This document shows positions 1 to 12,500 of a stretch of 64,000 nucleotides of DNA, one piece after another. Source of the DNA: Diphasiastrum complanatum (lineage: Eukaryota > Streptophyta > Lycopodiopsida > Lycopodiales > Lycopodiaceae); NCBI GenBank assembly GCA_029204225.1, contig CM055110.1, positions 49,045,201-49,109,200 on the forward strand. Direction: 5' to 3'. Both the position numbers and the translations under genes were made by a program. The notes beneath the pieces are model-generated. The model saw only the letters and a list, made by a program, of their open reading frames with translations, was not told the origin of the DNA and ran no database searches. Each line of letters starts with the position of its first letter. Position 1 is the first letter of the stretch.

Positions 1-235
1 GATGAAGATGGATTGCCATAAATCCATTGGTCTCCTTTGTTAACATGATTCTTGGAACACTTCTTGATGATCCAAAGTAGTGATGCTTCAACTCAAAGAA
101 TGTATCTTCCATGTTTGGCCATATCCTAGTGATATTTTCATCACTACAATACTCAAACAAGTCATTATTGTGCTGGTATCTGAACAATTCATCTTTGTTT
201 TGGCTAAAGCAAGCATTACCAAGATATTGATCCTC
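1..235 (-). pseudogene. Unidentified coding-like fragment cut by the window edge
   Basis: Reading the - strand from about 235 to 1 gives one open frame of about 75 codons with ordinary composition, including stretches such as DELFRYQHNNDLFEYCSDE and FELKHHYFGSSRSVPR. Upstream of it on the same strand (236-380) the frame is broken by stops. I do not recognise the family. It lies next to copia LTR-like sequence and is probably part of a transposable element, but a host exon running off the left edge is possible. Confidence 0.3.
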
Positions 236-382
236 AAAGATGATATTGCGACTTGAAAAACTTCCTCCAATAGATATTTGTTCTTGCTATCACTCCTCCA
301 TATTGGAACTTCGCTTTGACACTGCAATGGTCCAAGGAAATTTGATGTTCTTGTGACTAATGATAAGGTTGAGCAGATGAAT

Positions 383-700
383 TGTGAAATTTCACACATG
401 TGGGAATGCCCTAAAGTCTGTGATTGATCTTCTAAGCAAGCTTATGCACTTGTTGATGGATGCTCGATTGAATTCCAAGATCTAGATAAAAAAACTAAGA
501 CATAGACGCAAGGATTGATGCATATGATGATACCCAAAGTACATACACTTGTGAGAAAGTGTTTCTTGAAAAAACTAAGTAAAATTAAGCTCCTCTCCTC
601 AGGTAGAGAGAGAATAGAGCTAATTCAAAATTGGATAGAGAGAGAACAAGCAAATCTCATAATACTCAAGTTTGAATAAAAAACTCAACTTGGATTATGA
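383..700 (-). repeat. Copia LTR-like remnant (same family as 5038-5759 and 22940-23609)
   Basis: The stretch shares landmarks with two better-defined copia LTRs in the window. One is a start resembling TTTCACACATGTGGG. Another is a later segment with CTCAGGTAGAGAGAGA, which corresponds to CTCGACTAGAGAGAGA at about 5228 and CTCGAGTTAGAGAGAG at about 23168. No primer-binding site or polypurine tract borders it, so it is a solo or decayed LTR. The right edge is not defined; similarity fades after about 700. Confidence 0.3.
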
Positions 701-2814
<2,114 letters not shown>

Positions 2815-3385
2815 GTGTTGTTGCTAACCAAGTTTGATATATGGCAAAGGAGCAATTGTCAATGCAAGAGATATGGCACAAGAGATTGGGGCATCTCAAC
2901 TAGAAGTCATTGGAGGTGATGACAAATAAGCAAGTTGTTTTTGGTATTCCCAAATCTCTAACAAGCTTGAATCATGTTTTTGAGCAACGTGCTTTATCAA
3001 AGTCACATAGGTTACCTTACAAGAGATCTACATCAAGGTCAAGTAACCTTTTCAACTTGTGCATTCGGATATTCATGGTCTTACTACAATTAGTAATGGA
3101 GGTGCTAAGATGTATGTGACTTTTATTGATGATTTTAGTAGACTTTTTTGGATTTATCTACTAAAGAACAAAGATGAGATGTTTGATGTCTTTCTCAAGT
3201 TCAAAATTGCAAGGGAGGTCCAATTTTCTACAAAGACCAAGTGTTTGAGGAATGACAATGGTGGTGAGTACATTTCGACAAAGTTCAAAGCTTTTTGATG
3301 CAAATGGGATCAAGAGGGAGCACACAAGCCCAAGGACACCATAACAAAATTGAGTGGCCGAGAGGGAGAATAGAACCTTATGTGT
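2815..3385 (+). pseudogene. Ty1/copia integrase fragment
   Basis: The + strand encodes decayed copia integrase. The GAG-pre-integrase motif IWHKRLGHLN (about 2870-2903) is followed by a stop. After a frame change come HSDIHG, VTFIDDFSRLFWIYLL and NDNGGEYISTKF (about 3060-3290), and then a broken REHTSPRTP-like stretch to about 3385. The first two acidic residues of the D,D35E catalytic triad are visible. The third lies in a damaged region, and the frame is interrupted at least three times. It is a dead internal fragment without LTRs attached. Confidence 0.8.
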
Positions 3386-3884
3386 GTTGGGTTCGTATGC
3401 GCAGTGGAAGGATTGCCTGTATTAGAATTATTTTATCAGCTTTGGTACAACTCTTGCTGAATACAAGATCCAGTCAAGAGAAAACTCAACATATAAATTA
3501 TTACATTTATCGACTATTAATTCAGACTATTATTAGATCGACATGAGGAATATCTTGGTAGGTGTCAAAGACAACCATAAAGGGAGTGAAACAATTAGGC
3601 GTCTAAGATAGCCATGCTTCCTTCAAAATTGGATATTTCGAGTGAGTCGTGGAAGAACGAGTATCAGTGTACGAGAGAGAAGTTATCAAAAAGCATTCGA
3701 CAGTGGAACACACGTAAGAAAATAGAGAATCTGCATTAAGTTGTTGCAAATACAACAATCAGATCTGAATACTCAAAGGTTCTTCATCAAGGTTTTATAT
3801 CTTGTCCAAACCTCATGGGGTGTTTTGCTTGAGAGAACCTTGGTCGAACATCTGTTTTGGATGTATGTTGTAGTGGAGACAACT
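3386..3884. other. No gene recognised between two opposed copia fragments
   Basis: No coding frame with recognisable motifs. The start, TGTGTTGGGTTCG at about 3381, could be an LTR terminus, because the integrase reading stops there, but no matching partner LTR was found in the window. Confidence 0.3.
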
Positions 3885-4214
3885 TCAGCCCAGAAGCTCT
3901 TTGGCAAAGATGCGTGTGCCAACATGCATTTGTGACTCGACCAAGGTACGATTCTTCCTCTCGGCTAAGCCATTCGACTGAGGCAAATAAGGAGTGATAA
4001 ACTGTTGTTCAATGCCTTGGATCTCGCAGTACTCCTTGAATTTGGTAGAGATATACTCTCCACCATTACCCGACCTCTTGACTTTGATTTTCTTACGAGT
4101 TTTTTTCTTTGCATGCCCCTTGAAGATTCTAAAGCAATTGAAAGCTTCTGATTTTTTCTTGATAAAGTACACCATAGTGATGGACATAGATGATTCCTCT
4201 TTAATCAAGAACAA
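3885..4214 (-). pseudogene. Ty1/copia integrase fragment, opposite orientation
   Basis: The - strand frame encodes GNGGEYISTKF, then a glutamine-rich QGIEQQFITPYLPQSNG and LAERKNRTLVE, which is the end of the copia integrase core including its catalytic Glu (in the AERKNRT block). The amino-terminal part contains lysine-rich sequence. It belongs to a different copia lineage from the fragment at 2815-3385 and faces it. It is truncated on both sides. Confidence 0.75.
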
Positions 4215-5037
4215 GACATAGTAGAGATAGTATTCAATCTGTAACTAGCATAGTAAGATCAGAGCACTTAGTGCACTACTATTGTGGACCATTCTTGCAC
4301 ACAGATGCATTGCCTACATGCATATACCGAAGGCTTTGAGTTTTGTAAGCATTGGTATTTTTTTCTCTTTTTACAAGTTTCGGTTTTTTTAAAAGAAAAC
4401 TTAAGAGATGCCTGTGTAAGTAAGCTATGGATTTATGTAGAGTTTGACTTCGACATGCTTAAATGACATGGATTTGCCCAAGCCATAACGTGCTTGGAAT
4501 CCCAATTTTTGCATGCGATGTCCTTGGGGCTAGTATGGAATGGATCTACCCTAGTACCTAGCATTGTTTCCAAAGTCACAACTCTTTTTTGTTGTGCATT
4601 GAAAGATAGCCTCTTACTTGTATCTTCTTTATGTGAACTTAATACATTCTTTTTGCTCTTGCACTGATCAGTATGGCATCAGCCTTAATACGGTTACGTT
4701 AAAAGGACAAAATGTATTGCTATCTATGGAATGCATGTTTGGGAAGATTGGACTTATTATTCTTAATTGCAAACAAGCTGATAAGGTAGTGAATTTTGTT
4801 TCGGACATGGATAACAACTGATGCTCAGCTATGACACCTGTCTTCCTCACGTAACTAACTTGTGCGGTTTTGTTGTGTGGGATGGTGGTAGGCAGGTAAT
4901 AGCTGGGTGTCCTAAAACTTGCTTCGCTTTGTAGTACTCTATGTACTGTAAGGCTTTATAAAGTTATATTTTAACTTGTTATGCTATAAATTGAAGGGTT
5001 CAAAGGGTTTGGTCTTGACTTGTCAAGAGAGACTATG
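4215..5037. other. No gene recognised
   Basis: AT-rich. One stretch at 4676-4821 looks mildly coding on the + strand (about 48 codons after a pyrimidine-rich tract ending in CAG), but I recognise no family and see no supporting exon nearby. No repeats longer than simple runs. Confidence 0.35.
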
Positions 5038-5759
<722 letters not shown>

Positions 5760-5777
5760 CTCCTCCTAAAAATGTAT

Positions 5778-7547
5778 CTAATGTGGATCAAGCATTGATC
5801 TTGAGATAAGACCAAGATTAGACCTATGCTTTGAGAAGACACTTTTGCAAAGTGGCTTTGTGAGAAGATCAGCAATACACAAAACTGTGTCGACATATTC
5901 CAAGTTGATTTCACCTCCAATGAGCTTTTCCCTTACAAAATGGTGTGCTACTTCTATATGCTTGCTTCTTGCATGAAAAATAGGACTGTTTGCAAGAGCT
6001 TGTGCCGATATGTTGTCACATTTGATCAAGGGAAGATCATCCTCTTTGATGCACTTTAGCTCCATGATTAACCTCTTGATCCAAAGCACCTCTTTAGTTG
6101 TTGTAGTGAGTGCTTTGTACTTGGCCTCACAAGATGATAGAGATATGGTATCTTGCTTCTTTGAAAACCAAGACACAAGATTGCCTCCAAGAAAGATAGT
6201 ATATGCATTAATGGACTTTCGATCCATTTTATCACTTGCAAAATCGGAATCCGAATAGCCAACAATGGTTAGATCTTCATTCTTGTACAATAAACCATAA
6301 TCTTGAGTAGAAGATACATATCTTAGAACTCTCTTGGCCATCTTCCAATGTTGGATTCTGGGATCTTGCATAAATTGACTCGATTTGTGCACACAATAGC
6401 TCAAATCGGGTCTAGTGATAGTAAGCCAAATTAAAGAGCCTATAAGACTCCTATAAAGTGTAATGTCCTCGAAGGATCTTTCATCACCTTTAATAGGATC
6501 TTTTGCATGTTGCTCCATGGGAGTATCTATGCCTTTACAATTTTGCATATTGAATTTTCTCAACATAGAAAAGACATATCTAGATTGACAAATAAAAGCA
6601 TACTCATCATGAAAATCAATCTCAAGGCCCAAAATGTAATGAATCTCTCCTAGATCTTGCATTTTAAATTCTTTCCCTAATGCATCTTTGGTTTCTTGAA
6701 CTAGCATCAAACAACTTCCACTAAGAATAATGTCATCTACATAGATTAGAAGAATGACAATATTACTACCATCAACATTCAAGTACATAGAAGGATCATA
6801 GTCACTAAGCACAAATCCTAATGAAAGTAGAAAGTTGTTGAGTCTTGAATACCATGATCTAGGTGCTTGCTTCAAGCCATAAAGACTTCTAAATAGCAAA
6901 CACACCTTAGTTTTATCTTTGATAAATCCTTGAGGCTGTTCCATGTATATCTCCTCCTCAAGATAGCCATTTAAAAAAGCGTTGGAGACATCAAGTTGAA
7001 ACAGTTTCCACTTAAAAAATAAGGCAAGAGAGATTATGATTCTTATAGTCACCATCTTTACTAAAGGAGCAAAGGTTTCTTCATAGTCAAGGCCATATAC
7101 TTGTGCAAAGCCTTTAGCACATAATCTTGCCTTGTACTTGGTGATGGAGCCATCATGATTGTACTTGATCTTGAACACCCACTTGCATCCAATGACATGC
7201 ATGTTAGGTGGTGGATCCACTAGCTCCCATGTGTGGTTGGTGATCAAGGCATCATATTCAATCTTCATGGCCTCATACCACTCCTTGGTATTGAGGGCTT
7301 CTTGAACATCTTTGGGCTCCTCATGAGAAACAAAATAAGCATAAGTGGAATCAAGATCCACTTGTTTTCCTTTGTCATCATAAGTAAGCCCCTTGGGCTC
7401 GGATCTCTCCCTCATGGATCTTCTAGGAGTGAAAATCCGAGGACTTCTATTTTCAAATCTTGACTCTTCCATATGTTGATTGTCTTCAATAACAATAGGT
7501 GATAGATTTTGAGGTTGCTTGATCTCGGCCCCTCCAAGATTGGACAT
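5778..7547 (-). CDS. Ty1/copia polyprotein, reverse transcriptase-RNase H part
   Basis: An uninterrupted frame of 589 codons covers the carboxy-terminal half of a copia polyprotein. In order: a basic linker, the RT opening (CKWVFKIKYNHDG, KARLCAKGFAQ, LDVSNAFLNG), YGLKQAPRSW, the RT active-site YVDD within LLIYVDDIILSG, then RNase H with YSDSDFASDKMDRKS and the closing CDNISAQALA and ARSKHIEVAHHFVRE. It ends 19 bp before the LTR at 5759. Upstream on the - strand, integrase-tail sequence continues to about 7655 but with a stop at about 7605, so the ATG at 7547 is probably only an internal Met. The frame is well kept, yet gag, protease and most of integrase are missing, so it is a truncated non-autonomous copy. 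Confidence 0.9.
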   Translation of the reverse strand: MSNLGGAEIKQPQNLSPIVIEDNQHMEESRFENRSPRIFTPRRSMRERSEPKGLTYDDKGKQVDLDSTYAYFVSHEEPKDVQEALNTKEWYEAMKIEYDALITNHTWELVDPPPNMHVIGCKWVFKIKYNHDGSITKYKARLCAKGFAQVYGLDYEETFAPLVKMVTIRIIISLALFFKWKLFQLDVSNAFLNGYLEEEIYMEQPQGFIKDKTKVCLLFRSLYGLKQAPRSWYSRLNNFLLSLGFVLSDYDPSMYLNVDGSNIVILLIYVDDIILSGSCLMLVQETKDALGKEFKMQDLGEIHYILGLEIDFHDEYAFICQSRYVFSMLRKFNMQNCKGIDTPMEQHAKDPIKGDERSFEDITLYRSLIGSLIWLTITRPDLSYCVHKSSQFMQDPRIQHWKMAKRVLRYVSSTQDYGLLYKNEDLTIVGYSDSDFASDKMDRKSINAYTIFLGGNLVSWFSKKQDTISLSSCEAKYKALTTTTKEVLWIKRLIMELKCIKEDDLPLIKCDNISAQALANSPIFHARSKHIEVAHHFVREKLIGGEINLEYVDTVLCIADLLTKPLCKSVFSKHRSNLGLISRSMLDPH

Positions 7548-7650
7548 TTCTTCTTCATGAAAAACTACATCTCTACTATCAATTACTTTAGAAGTAGAGA
7601 GTATTTAGATTTGATAAGCTTTCTTGTTGGATGAATATTGGATGCTTATT

Positions 7651-8188
7651 TGTATAGACAGCTGGTGGGTAGTTTGATCTATTTGGCACACACACGACTT
7701 GATATTTCTTATGCTGTTGGTGTTGTTAGTCAATTTATGCAAGATCCTAGTCAAGCACATTGGAAGTCTGCTTAACGTATTCTCAGATACATTCGAGGAA
7801 CATTGAATTTTGGTTTGAAGTATGATCAGCCTGAAGCGCCAATGTTGGTAGGCTATACAGATGCCGATTGGGTAGATAATATTGATGACATAAGATCTAC
7901 CAGTGGTCATACATTCAGTTATGGTATAGCTGCAATTTCATGGAGTAGCAGAAAGCAACCTACAGTAGCCTTATCATCGACAAAAGTTGAATATCGAACA
8001 CTCAGCAATGCTACACAAGAAGCGGTATGGTTACGAAGATTGCTTGTGGATTTAGGTCAACCACAGGTGGATACGACTACTATATCTTGGGATAATCAAA
8101 GTTGCATTCACCTAGCCAAAAACCCAGTTCTACATGCTCGAACCAAGCACATCGAAATACACTACCATTTTGTTTGAGAGAAAATTCT
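7651..8188 (+). pseudogene. Ty1/copia RNase H fragment, different lineage, + strand
   Basis: The + strand reads YRQLVGSLIYLAHTR, a stop after AHWKSA (about 7773), then ILRYIRGTL, YTDADWVDN, RSTSGHTFSYG, WSSRKQPTVALSSTKVEY and ARTKHIEIHYHFV, ending in TGA. This is the RT-RNase H end of a copia element of the type with SSRKQPTVALSST, distinct from the - strand family at 5778-7547. The two pieces meet tail to head at about 7651-7655, which marks a rearrangement breakpoint. A second junction at about 8188 leads into a pogo-like remnant. Confidence 0.85.
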
Positions 8189-8189
8189 T

Positions 8190-8478
8190 GATTGAGCCAT
8201 TGAAAAATAGCCTCTTCCACTTGTGGACATGATGGTTTCCTCAATCTCTTCAATTCGGGCTGTGCAAGAACTCCTTGCAGAAACTAATCTTTTTTTCTCA
8301 AGAGTCTAGAGATTGTCATCTCTGATACAAGAAAGCCATATTTCTTAGAAGCCCATGCACTCAATGCTCTATTGCTCATTGCAATGTCTCCTGCAGATTG
8401 AATGCTATGATGCATCACAATCTCTTTCCTTTGCAGATTCTCAGCTTTCATACACCTCCAAAGCTTCCTTGTGATTCA
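8190..8478 (-). pseudogene. Pogo/Tigger-like (CENP-B domain) transposase remnant
   Basis: The - strand gives about 55 open codons with a psq-type helix-turn-helix layout: NLQRKEIVMHHSI, then MSNRALSAWASKKYGF and SEMTISRLLRKK. After a one-base frame change the next frame carries KRLRKPSCPQVEEAIFQWL, which matches the start of the second, CENP-B/Tc5-type HTH (basic arm, then Glu-Ala and Trp). That order is the DNA-binding region of pogo-superfamily transposases. The DDE domain is absent because the copia fragment abuts at about 8189. The assignment rests on motif pattern alone. Confidence 0.5.
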
Positions 8479-9121
8479 AAGTTTGAGAAGTAGATTTTGG
8501 CGGAAGCACCCAAGTAGAAATTGGACCATGCACAGGATCAGTTCGCTCTCAGCAGTTGCTCCGTCTGCAAGCTCCCGTTCTCTGCAAGCACACCAGGGAT
8601 TATAAAGCTCTATTCAAGATGATGGCTCTCTATATGTCCTTCTGTGTGCTACATTTGTTGAGGAGCACCAACAAAGCTGGAGTGAAATTGTTGAAGAGTT
8701 AAAATGATGGATCACCAACCGTGATGGAAGGAATCGCTGCTTGAAATCATGAGCTGGACATGTGCCATAGCTGAAAACGTAGCCTGTTGAGCATGGTTAT
8801 GGTGGGCAGGGCTTTGATGAGGCGTTGTGATGGCGGGAAGGGCTTTGATGAGGCGCGTATGGGAGGGAGCCTTTCGAGAATGGGAGCCTGTGAAAAGAGC
8901 GTGAATGGGAGGGGACCCTTTCGAGAATGGGAGCCTTTTAAGAATAGTGGAAGGGATTGTCCTAATTCGGACTGGAGGAGGGTAAATTCTTCAAGGCACC
9001 GTAAATTAACTTAACAATTAACAGTGGACACTTGTCATGTGTAAAAGTCACTGGGAGTAGCAAAGATTTAACTGTTATGCAACATATAAAGAGGTCATAT
9101 TTATCCGGGGTTCAATGTAGA
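8479..9121. other. No gene recognised; short direct repeats
   Basis: No coding frame with recognisable motifs. Two short words recur: GGGCTTTGATGAGGCG at about 8810 and 8838, and CCTTTCGAGAATGGGAGCCT at about 8870 and 8918. This points to local duplication. Confidence 0.4.
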
Positions 9122-9337
9122 ACTAAAATCATCAATGCTTCTTGGTTTCCAAAGGGAGGCTCCAACCTGGGACCAAAGAGACTCCGGATGCCAAGCTAAC
9201 GAGCTGAGGCAACCTCTTTGGGTGACTAAAAGCATTAATGCTTCTCGGTTTCCGAGAGGAGGCTCAAACTTAAGACCCAAAAAATTTTGGATGTCAAGAT
9301 AACCAAATGAGCCAATGCCGTTGGTTGACTAAAAGCA
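9122..9337 (-). repeat. Tandem pair of tRNA-like (SINE-head) units, 103-bp period
   Basis: Two diverged copies of a 103-bp unit (9122-9224, 9225-9327) are followed by the start of a third (9328-). Each begins ACTAAAA on the + strand. Read on the - strand, each has an A-box-like segment (TTGGCTCATTTGG in the second copy, GCCTCAGCTCGTTAG in the first) and, about 35 bp on, a B-box-like segment (AGTTTGAGCC and GGTTGGAGCC). This is the head of a tRNA-derived SINE rather than a tRNA gene, since the acceptor stems do not pair convincingly. They lie directly upstream of the PPR gene. Confidence 0.5.
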
Positions 9338-9516
9338 TTAGTGGGATGAGATGAGATGGATTAATGGAATGGGATGAGATGCGAGATCGTTCATGAAAGG
9401 AAGGGACTCCGGAGTAGAGCTCGGAGCAGCAGTGCTGGCAGGTGCCATCCCCAAAATTTAGTACTATATTTGATGTGCGCGAGAGCTTAAGGAGAGCAGC
9501 AACGGCAAAGCATGCC

Positions 9517-12500
9517 ATGGCAATGACAACAACAACGTTAACATTAACAGGACGAGGCGGAGGAGGAGAAGAAGTAGGCCTTAGTTTCAACCCCAACGAC
9601 GATCGTCGTCATGGCAGCCTCCTCTTCTTGTTCCTCTCTGCCGATCCTTCTTCTCCTCCTCTTCCTCATCGATCTCTACTCCTTTTTTGCCCTCCTCGCC
9701 TCATCATCAGACCCACAAATGAATACGCCCACGCCCTCTCATCTCCTTCTGCTTCGCTCACTTGGGGTCGTCCTCGGATGGACGTCACCAGAAACAACAA
9801 TCGGTTCAATCCCCATTGGGCTCGTGCCAGGCTACCTGTCATGTTACAATTTCAACAACGGAAGCCATCCGCTTTTTCAACAACTCGGGGCTCGGGTATG
9901 CTTATTATTTCTGTCATACTCTTTTTAACTCGCCAGCACTCCGTGGCTGGCTGAGCGGGAGATGAATCTGTAGAGATGCTTAAATCCACATTGAGAATCC
10001 TTAACCATGTTTCTGATGCATTCTGGTTTACCCTTAGGGCATGCAGGCAGACTGGTTAGAATGGAGCAGCTCTGGCAGGAGTTTTTCTCAGATCCATCGC
10101 AGTGGTGGGACAATAGATTGACTAAGGTGCGCCTCATTTCAGGCTGCACTTGCTTTGGCTAATCACCTCTTGAATTTTATTGTAGCCGATTGGTTTGTGT
10201 AGTCGTTTTCCTTAAGTTGAAGCTTTGAATGTGATCTGTATAATTTATCCAGAAAAGTCCAAGGCACCCCGACTTTAAACATAAGAGGACGCTTGATGGC
10301 CTATGGGTTGATGGTTGGCTCAATCCCTCCTGGGTAAAAGAAAAGATGACTTCTATGACATTGGGTCATATACAATCTGGTGATGGTTTGAGATCACGGT
10401 ATGGTTTAATCTCAAGTGTGCAGGTTTGAGATTACCACATGTCCTCCTTTTTCTTGCTCTTTCAAAATTGTTCATATTTCTTTATCATCATTATATGAAT
10501 CATGCAGGGTGCCCGACTCCTTTTGCAATGCTGCTAAGCTGAGCAAACTCTGTGAGGAGGGACGCTTGAAAGAGGCCCTACATATGTTGGAGCTTATGGT
10601 CAAGCAAACTACTAAACCTCCAATTCAGGCCTATGTTTGCATTTTGAAGGGGTGTTCCAGAAGGAAGGCCCTGGCGGAGGGCAAGCAAGTGCATGCCCTT
10701 ATAGTCCAAAGTGTACTTGATTCAAATATTTTCTTAGCAAACACCCTTGTTCACATGTACTCCAAATGCAGTAGTCTGGTGCATGCACACAAAGTATTCA
10801 GCAACATGCCTCAACACAATGTGTATTCGTGGACTGCCATCATCTCAGCATATGCTGATAGTGGAGCAGTTGAGGAGGCTATTGATTTATTTCAGAAAAT
10901 GCAAGGGACAGGCTTAGCACCAGACAAGGTCCTGTTCGTTGTTGTCCTAAAAGCATGTGCCAGCCTAGCAGGCCTGGAACAGGGCAGACAGCTCCACTCC
11001 GAGATCATAAAAAGAGGCTTTCAGTCGGATGTGGTTGTGGGAAGAACCCTTGTTAACATGTATGCAAAATGCGGGTGCACAGAGGACGCCCGCGAGCTGT
11101 TTGACAACATGAGTGAACGAGATGTGGCTTCATGGAATGCTATGATTGCGGGATATGCACAGAATGGTCTTGGCAAGGAGGCCCTTGCTCTGTATGAGCA
11201 AATGAAACAGGAAGGCATGCAGCCAGACAATGTCACGTTCGTTCTTCTCCTCAAAGCATGTGCCAGCCTAGCAGGCCTGGAACAGGGCAGACAGCTCCAC
11301 TCCGAGATCATAAAAAGAGGCTTTCAGTCGGATGTGGTTGTGGGAAGCACCCTTGTTAACATGTATGCAAAATGCGGGTGCACAGAGGACGCTCGTGAGC
11401 TGTTCGACAACATGAGTGAACGAGATGTGGTTTCATGGAATGCTATGATTACGGGATATGCACAGAATGGTCTTGGCAAGGAGGCCCTCGCTCTGTATGA
11501 GCAAATGAAACAGGAAGGCATGCAGCCAGACAATGTCACGTTCGTCCTTCTCCTAAAAGCATGTGCCAGCCTAGCAGGCCTGGAACAGGGCAGACAGCTC
11601 CACTCCGAGATCATAAAAAGAGGCTTTCAGTCGGATGTGGTTGTGGGAAGAACCCTTGTTAACATGTATGCAAAATGCGGGTGCACAGAGGACGCCCGTG
11701 AGCTGTTCGACAACACGAGTGAACGAGATGTGGTTTCATGGAATGCTATGATTGCAGGATATGCACAGAATGGTCTTGGCAAGGAGGCCCTTGCTCTGTA
11801 TGAGCAAATGAAACAGGAAGGCATGCATCCAGACAATGTCACGTTAGTTCTTCTCCTAAAAGCATGTGCCAGCCTAGCCGCCCTGGAACAGGGCAAGCAG
11901 CTCCACTCCGAGATCAGGAAAAGAGGCTTTCAGTCGGATGTGGTTGTAGGCAGCACCCTTGTTGACATGTATGCAAAATGCGGGTGCACAGAGGACGCCC
12001 GTGAGCTATTCGACAACATGAGTGAACGAAATGTGGTTTCATGGACTGCGATGATTGCGGGATATGCACAGAATGGGCTTGGCAAGGATGCCCTTGCTCT
12101 GTACGAGCAAATGAAACAGGAAGGCGTGCAGCCAGACAATGTCACGTTTGTTCTTCTCCTAAAAGCATGTGCCAGCCTAGCAGCCCTGGAACAGGGCAAA
12201 CAGCTCCACTACGAGATCATAGAAAGAGGCTTTCAGTCGGATGTGGTTGTAGGGAACACCCTTGTTGACATGTATGCAAAATGCGGGTGCACAGAGCACG
12301 CCCGGGAGCTGTTCGACAACATGAGTGAACGAAATGTGGTTTCATGGAATGCGATGATTGCAGGATATGCACATAATGGGCTTGCCCAGGAGGCCCTTGC
12401 TCTGTTTGAGCAAATGCAGGGGAAAGGCACGAAACCTGGCGAGGTCACATATATTAGTGTTCTCTCTGCATGTGCCCATTCTGGCCTAGTAGATCAAGGT

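Noticed and set aside
9122-9337. Functional tRNA genes
   Set aside because: Box-like motifs are present but the cloverleaf arms, especially the acceptor stem, do not pair.
9611-9928. Hydrophobic signal-peptide-like ORF starting at ATG 9611
   Set aside because: Its frame cannot be spliced in phase to the downstream WWDNR exon using the visible donor at 9896; the overlapping frame can.
10416-10507. Start of the PPR protein at 10416
   Set aside because: The codon there is GTG, not ATG, and 10399-10507 behaves as an intron with GT-AG ends that joins exon 3 to 10508 in phase.
11021-12448. Series of - strand frames of 71-96 codons inside the PPR gene
   Set aside because: They repeat every 303 bp as antisense shadows of the PLS triplets.
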